From: JASGDC01 sp047606545
GTDB lineage: Bacteria > Actinomycetota > Actinomycetes > Actinomycetales > Micrococcaceae
NCBI GenBank assembly: GCA_047606545.1
Contig: JASGEI010000018.1
Coordinates: forward strand, 62,001-126,000
Reading direction: 5' to 3'
Length of the DNA: 64,000 bases
A model generated the notes under the pieces. It was given only the letters and a program-made list of their open reading frames with translations. It ran no database searches and was not told the origin of the DNA. Both the position numbers and the translations under genes were made by a program. Each line of letters opens with the position of its first letter. Positions within the stretch are counted from its first letter, which is position 1. Shown here one piece after another: positions 60,086-64,000 of this stretch.

Positions 60086-60763
60086 ATTAATACACCACGC
60101 ATTAATGAAAGAATTAGAGTTCCTGAAGTAAGGCTTGTTGGTCCTGCTGGGGAACAAGTAGGTATCGTAAGAATTGAAGACGCTCAGCGTCTAGCGGTTG
60201 AAGCTGACCTTGATTTGGTCGAGGTAGCACCAAAGGCTAAGCCACCAGTTTGTAAACTGATGGATTACGGTAAATACAAGTATGAAGCAGCAATTAAGGC
60301 TCGCCAGGCTCGTAAGAATCAGGCGCAGACTGCACTTAAAGAAATTCGTTTTGGCCTTAAAATTGATAAACATGATTTTGATACCAAAAAGGGTCATATT
60401 ATCCGTTTCTTATCTGGTGGTGACAAGGTAAAGGCAATGATTCGTTTCAAAGGACGTGAACAAAGCCGTCCAGAGATGGGGATTGATTTGATGAATCGCC
60501 TTGCAGAAGAAGTATCAGAATACGGCACAGTCGAAACTAAGCCACGAGTTGAGGGGCGTAACATGTCTATGGTATTAGCTCCAACAAAGTCAAAGGTGGA
60601 AGCTAAGGCAGAAAAGCGTCGTAAAGCACAGCGTGAAAAAGATTTAATGGCAAACCGAGCTAAAGAAAAGATGTCACAATCTGTAGGTTCAGCAATGCCA
60701 GAAGAACTGGTTAAAATCGCTAGCCAGGACAAAAATAAGAATTCAACTAAGGAAGACTCTTAG
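60086..60763 (+). CDS. infC: Translation initiation factor IF-3, AUU start
   Basis: IF-3 keeps ribosomal subunits apart and checks start-codon choice. The start is ATT at 60086: AGGAG lies six bases upstream, and the frame from it gives PRINERIRVPEVRLVGPAGEQ, the normal N-terminus. The next ATG in frame, at 60215, would remove 43 conserved residues. The protein has 225 residues with the N-domain, linker and C-domain, and an extra Lys-rich tail of about 40 residues. The AUU start is the classic basis of IF-3 autoregulation. First gene of infC-rpmI-rplT. Confidence 0.93.
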   Translation: MNTPRINERIRVPEVRLVGPAGEQVGIVRIEDAQRLAVEADLDLVEVAPKAKPPVCKLMDYGKYKYEAAIKARQARKNQAQTALKEIRFGLKIDKHDFDTKKGHIIRFLSGGDKVKAMIRFKGREQSRPEMGIDLMNRLAEEVSEYGTVETKPRVEGRNMSMVLAPTKSKVEAKAEKRRKAQREKDLMANRAKEKMSQSVGSAMPEELVKIASQDKNKNSTKEDS

Positions 60764-60811
60764 TAGTTAAGTCAACAATGCCCAACTTTGGGTGTGAGGA
60801 GAAACGGTTCC

Positions 60812-61006
60812 ATGCCGAAAATGAAGACTCATAGTGGCGCTAAAAAGCGTTTCAAGCAAACTGGTAGCGGCAAATTACGTCGCGAACAGGCTAACCGTCG
60901 TCACTTGCTAGAAGGTAAACCTTCTACTCGTACTCGCCGTATTAAGGGTGATACTGACGTATCTAAAGCTGATACTAAAGCAGTTAAGCGTCTATTAGGT
61001 AAGTAA
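60812..61006 (+). CDS. rpmI: 50S ribosomal protein L35
   Basis: A 64-residue basic ribosomal protein (PKMKTHSGAKKRFKQTGSGK, RREQANRRHLLEGKPS). ATG 60812 is used because GAGGAGA lies nine bases upstream; the frame is open back to 60788, but that would put the ribosome site inside the gene. A small CCCAA-CT-TTGGG hairpin (60781-60792) precedes it. Standard neighbour of infC and rplT. Confidence 0.97.
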   Translation: MPKMKTHSGAKKRFKQTGSGKLRREQANRRHLLEGKPSTRTRRIKGDTDVSKADTKAVKRLLGK

Positions 61007-61037
61007 GTTTTAAGAACAATTTTTAAGGAGTTTGCAC

Positions 61038-61427
61038 GTGGCACGTGTGAAGAGAGCTGTTAACGCTCATAAAAAACGTAGAGTAATTTTAGAACGCGCT
61101 AAAGGCTACCGCGGTCAGCGTTCTCGTCTATACCGTAAGGCAAAAGAGCAAGTAATCCACTCATTTGTATATTCTTACCGTGATCGTCGTCAACGTAAAG
61201 GTGATTTCCGTCGCCTTTGGATTCAGCGTATTAACGCTGCAGCTCGTTCGAACGATATGACATACAACCGTTTCATGCAAGGTCTTAAACTTGCTGATGT
61301 TCAAGTTGACCGCCGTATGTTAGCTGAACTTGCGGTTTCTGATCCAGATGCTTTTGCAAAGCTTGTTGAAGTTGCTAAAGATGCACTTCCAGAAGATGTA
61401 AACGCACCTAAGAAAAAAACTGCTTAG
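61038..61427 (+). CDS. rplT: 50S ribosomal protein L20
   Basis: A 129-residue basic protein that binds 23S rRNA early in assembly and represses its own operon in several bacteria. ARVKRAVNAHKKRRVILER and YRGQRSRLYRKAKEQV are highly conserved. The start is GTG 61038, with AAGGAG seven bases upstream. A TTG two codons earlier is not supported by family alignments. An unusual C-terminal extension (LPEDVNAPKKKTA) follows the normal end. The SpoU methyltransferase gene begins 15 bases later. Confidence 0.97.
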   Translation: MARVKRAVNAHKKRRVILERAKGYRGQRSRLYRKAKEQVIHSFVYSYRDRRQRKGDFRRLWIQRINAAARSNDMTYNRFMQGLKLADVQVDRRMLAELAVSDPDAFAKLVEVAKDALPEDVNAPKKKTA

Positions 61428-61442
61428 TTTTAAGTTTTAATA

Positions 61443-62276
61443 ATGGACAGTAAACGTCTAGATAACAACGTTATTTCTAACCCGCATTCTGAGCGTGTGA
61501 AGAATCTAACGAAGTTATCTAGACGTTCTGTGCGTTATAAACAAAAAAAGTTTCTTGTCGAAGGACCGCAAAGTGTCCGGGAAGCTCTGAAATATCATAG
61601 GCAGTACGGTGGGTTAGTCCGAAATATTTATCTTAGTGTTAAAGCAAAGTCTAATAATAGAGATATTTATACGCTGTTAAAAGAACTTAAGTTACCAATA
61701 TTTACAGTTACCGAAGAGATATTAGCTAAGATTTCTCCAGATAATGCGCATCAAGGTTGGGTAGCTGAGTGTAACATGGATAATTTCACAAAAAGACTAG
61801 CTAATCTTGTAGCAAATAAACCAAAGTTATTAGTCTATTTAGAAAATTTACGTGATCCAGGAAATGTTGGCACAATTATTAGAGTTGCTGATGCCTCAGG
61901 GGCAGCAGGTGTAATTTTAAGTGCTGAAAGTGTAGATATTTTCAATAGTAAAGTTATCAGATCTACTGCTGGTAGCTTGTTTCATTTGCCAATTGTATTA
62001 GATCAAGATGCCTCAGCGGTTATTACAGCTTGCAGTAAATACAATATACAAAGTTTCGCTACAGATGGCTATAGCCCCAATAATCTTTTCGAATTAGAGT
62101 CATTAGCCGAACCTACTTTATGGGTTATGGGTAATGAGGCTCATGGAGCAACTGACGAAATTAAAAGCAAAGTTGATAAAACTGTAAGTATCCCAATGTA
62201 TGGGCAGGCAGAAAGTTTAAATGTAGCTACGGCAGCGACAGTTTGTCTATATGTTTCAGCTAAAGAACAGCATTAA
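61443..62276 (+). CDS. TrmH/SpoU family RNA 2'-O-methyltransferase
   Basis: A 277-residue SPOUT methyltransferase. The N-terminal RNA-binding domain starts SERVKNLTKLSRRSVRYKQK, and KKFLVEGPQSVREAL is typical. The knotted SAM domain has NLRDPGNVGTIIRVADASGA, MGNEAHGAT and IPMYGQAESLNVATAATV (motifs 1-3). It modifies rRNA or tRNA; the exact site is not evident. A TrmH-type gene between rplT and pheS is a classic actinobacterial arrangement (tsnR position). Confidence 0.93.
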   Translation: MDSKRLDNNVISNPHSERVKNLTKLSRRSVRYKQKKFLVEGPQSVREALKYHRQYGGLVRNIYLSVKAKSNNRDIYTLLKELKLPIFTVTEEILAKISPDNAHQGWVAECNMDNFTKRLANLVANKPKLLVYLENLRDPGNVGTIIRVADASGAAGVILSAESVDIFNSKVIRSTAGSLFHLPIVLDQDASAVITACSKYNIQSFATDGYSPNNLFELESLAEPTLWVMGNEAHGATDEIKSKVDKTVSIPMYGQAESLNVATAATVCLYVSAKEQH

Positions 62277-62340
62277 AAGCATTTATTAATTCCGTTTTCA
62301 GCTATGCTGTATATAGCAATTTATTATTTTGAGGAGTTAT

Positions 62341-63288
62341 GTGGCTAATCACGAAGGTGGGAAGAAAGCTATCTTTGCTGCTTTGGCAGCAAATCTAGGC
62401 ATCGCCTTATCAAAATTTATCGCATGGTTTTTAACTCAGTCTTCATCAATGTTGGCTGAGGCGATTCACTCATGCGCAGATTCGGGTAACCAGCTTTTGT
62501 TGTTAAGAGGTGGGCAAAAAGCTCAAAGAGAACGTGATCCAAAACATCCTTTTGGATATGGGCGTGAGCGTTATATATACGCATTCTTAGTGTCAATTGT
62601 ATTGTTTACTGTTGGTGGTTTGTTTGCTTTGTATGAAGCTTATGAAAAATTCCATCATCCGCATCCTATTGAAGGGCAATGGTGGTGGGTACCACTTGTA
62701 ATTTTGATTGCAGCAATCATTATGGAAGGTCTTTCATTCCGCACTGCTGTGGGAGAATCAAAACCAGTAAAAGGTGATAAAACTTGGCCAGAATTTATCA
62801 AAGGCGCTAAATCTCTAGAACTACCAGTAATTTTGCTTGAAGACTTTGCTGCATTAATTGGTCTGTGTTTTGCACTATTCGGTGTGGGAATGACATTGAT
62901 AACAGGTAATGGTATTTGGGACGCAGTTGGTACCTCAATGATTGGTATTTTGTTAATTTGCGTAGCAACTATACTTGGTGTTGAGACCAAATCGTTACTA
63001 CTTGGTGAAGCTGCAAGTGCTGAAGAAGTCTACGCAATTGAAAAAGCAATCGCAGCTGATGAGACTACTAAACTTATCCACTTACGTACTATGTACTTAG
63101 GCCCTGATGATTTGATGGTAGCAGCGAAAGTTGCCGTAAAAAATACCGATACTGGAGAACATATTGCTAAAGAAATTGATGAAACCGAAGTGCGAATTAG
63201 GTCAGTAGTTCCAAATGCAAAAGTAATCTATATCGAACCTGACATTCGTCGCACTGAAACCTTAGAAAAACATACTGTCAATATGTAA
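62341..63288 (+). CDS. Cation diffusion facilitator (CDF) metal efflux protein
   Basis: About 315 residues with six membrane helices. The metal site of helix 2 is SSMLAEAIHSCADSGNQLLLL, with the HxxxD pattern of CDF transporters, and DPKHPFGYGRERY is the conserved loop that follows. Helix 5 has LLEDFAALIGL (second acidic site). The C-terminal cytosolic domain carries the dimerisation fold (AIEKAIAADETTKLIHLRT). GTG 62341 is chosen, with GAGGAG four bases upstream. It probably exports Zn, Fe or Mn. Its place between the trmH-type gene and pheS looks like an insertion into the conserved order. Confidence 0.9.
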   Translation: MANHEGGKKAIFAALAANLGIALSKFIAWFLTQSSSMLAEAIHSCADSGNQLLLLRGGQKAQRERDPKHPFGYGRERYIYAFLVSIVLFTVGGLFALYEAYEKFHHPHPIEGQWWWVPLVILIAAIIMEGLSFRTAVGESKPVKGDKTWPEFIKGAKSLELPVILLEDFAALIGLCFALFGVGMTLITGNGIWDAVGTSMIGILLICVATILGVETKSLLLGEAASAEEVYAIEKAIAADETTKLIHLRTMYLGPDDLMVAAKVAVKNTDTGEHIAKEIDETEVRIRSVVPNAKVIYIEPDIRRTETLEKHTVNM

Positions 63289-63336
63289 AATTGAGAGTAT
63301 TGTAATCCTTTAAAAGTTATTGAACTGGAAGTATTG

Positions 63337-64000
63337 ATGTCTGAAAATAGTGTTGATATCGAAATCACTGAAGAAAATATTGGAAGAATTGTCGATGAAG
63401 CACTTACAGCTTTTGATTCGGCAAGTGATCTTAACGAGTTAACTGTAGCCAAAACAGCACATTTAGGAGATAAATCTCCGTTAATTCTGGCTAATCGTGG
63501 TATTGGTAAATTACCTGGCCCAGAACGTGGTGCTGCTGGAAAATTAATGGGTAAAGCTCGTGGACAGGTGAATAAGGCCTACGCTGCACGTCAAGCAGTA
63601 CTGCAAGAAGAACACGAGCAAAAAAAGCTTGAAGCAGAGACTGTTGATATAACTGCAGCTCCCGTCCGTAAGCGCTTAGGTGCTCGTCATCCATTAAATA
63701 TCTTGCAAGAGCGTGTTGTAGATATTTTTGTCGGTATGGGATGGGAAATCGCTGAAGGTCCTGAAGTTGAGTCAGAATGGTATAACTTTGATGCACTTAA
63801 CTTTGATGCGGATCATCCAGCACGTGCCATGCAGGATACCTTTTTCACGGAAGATTCATTTACAGTATTACGTACTCATACTTCACCGGTACAAGTTCGT
63901 TCCTTATTGGATCGGGATTTACCAATGTATGTTTTGTGCCCAGGTCGTGTTTACCGTACTGACGAACTTGATGCTACTCATACTCCGGTATTTCACCAGT
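63337..64000 (+). CDS. pheS: Phenylalanyl-tRNA synthetase alpha subunit, 3'-truncated by the window edge
   Basis: The frame stays open from ATG 63337 to the end of the window (221 codons of about 350). The N-terminal coiled-coil tRNA-binding arm covers about residues 1-95. The class II catalytic domain then begins with RLGARHPLNILQERVVDIF, EGPEVESEWYNFDALNFD, HPARAMQDTFF, the motif 2 region LRTHTSPVQVR and the start of GRVYRTDELDATHTPVFHQ. GGAAG lies upstream of the start. pheT is expected next. Following infC-rpmI-rplT and an SpoU gene, this is the usual actinobacterial order. Confidence 0.96.
   Translation, partial: MSENSVDIEITEENIGRIVDEALTAFDSASDLNELTVAKTAHLGDKSPLILANRGIGKLPGPERGAAGKLMGKARGQVNKAYAARQAVLQEEHEQKKLEAETVDITAAPVRKRLGARHPLNILQERVVDIFVGMGWEIAEGPEVESEWYNFDALNFDADHPARAMQDTFFTEDSFTVLRTHTSPVQVRSLLDRDLPMYVLCPGRVYRTDELDATHTPVFHQ

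Noticed and set aside
60215..60763. infC starting at the ATG at 60215
   Set aside because: It would remove the conserved N-terminal 43 residues; the ATT at 60086 with AGGAG restores a normal IF-3.

Overview
The window is a chromosomal segment of an A+T-rich member of the Actinomycetota (Actinobacteria). The strongest evidence is a single 3,070-residue type I fatty acid synthase next to birA, a fused biotin carboxylase/biotin carrier gene, an acyl-CoA carboxylase beta subunit and acpS. A DUF3000 gene beside an RNase D gene, MT0933-like small acidic proteins, an SseB-family gene, a DUF1844 gene just before infC, and a lexA gene divergent from a LysM gene all fit. The low G+C, loss of genes around a HisH-like relic, several gene remnants, an LdhA-type lactate dehydrogenase and sugar PTS/porter genes suggest a host-associated, partly fermentative organism (Actinomycetales or Bifidobacteriales-like). 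That placement is inference. No insertion sequence, prophage or CRISPR array was seen.

Layout. 1-4082: aconitase (5' end outside the window) and dxs. 4088-9900: an aldo/keto reductase, then a four-gene PTS IIA-IIB-IIC and GH38 alpha-mannosidase operon. The operon is preceded by a 64-bp concentric palindrome and a run of 12 G that sits where a promoter spacer would be. 9917-16911: RNase D, DUF3000, an alpha/beta hydrolase, a RibD-like reductase, SufE, a sulfurtransferase, ProC and ZapE. 16986-19082: three small acidic proteins with similar N-termini, one expanded into an Asp/Thr-rich repeat protein. 19127-25668: ldhA, then a region of gene decay (four remnants) around tRNA-Val, plus a zinc-ribbon membrane protein and a VanY-type peptidase. 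25669-34383: a methyltransferase, a DUF4143 ATPase with six 22-bp repeats upstream, hflX, a DinG-type helicase, the lexA/LysM SOS pair, a broken Fic-type gene and an MFS exporter. 34395-48230: the fatty acid synthesis operon on the minus strand. 48458-52336: a small HTH protein, an isochorismatase-like protein, a HisH-like protein, SseB, ArgR and an unknown protein. 52458-59874: a sugar porter, a MacB-type ABC exporter, a YigZ protein, an aquaporin with a long charged tail, an MFS protein and DUF1844. 60086-64000: infC (AUU start, attenuator-like leader), rpmI, rplT, an SpoU methyltransferase, a CDF transporter and the start of pheS.

How they work together. birA-accBC-accD-fas-acpS form a complete module: biotinylation, malonyl-CoA supply, fatty acid synthesis and activation of the synthase, with start/stop overlaps at several junctions. 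The PTS/GH38 operon should import and phosphorylate a mannoside and cleave it inside the cell. lexA and the LysM gene form a divergent SOS pair in which a LexA-like box fills the promoter spacer of the LysM gene. infC-rpmI-rplT is the usual autoregulated translation operon. Several genes appear to be transcribed as leaderless mRNAs, as is common in this phylum.
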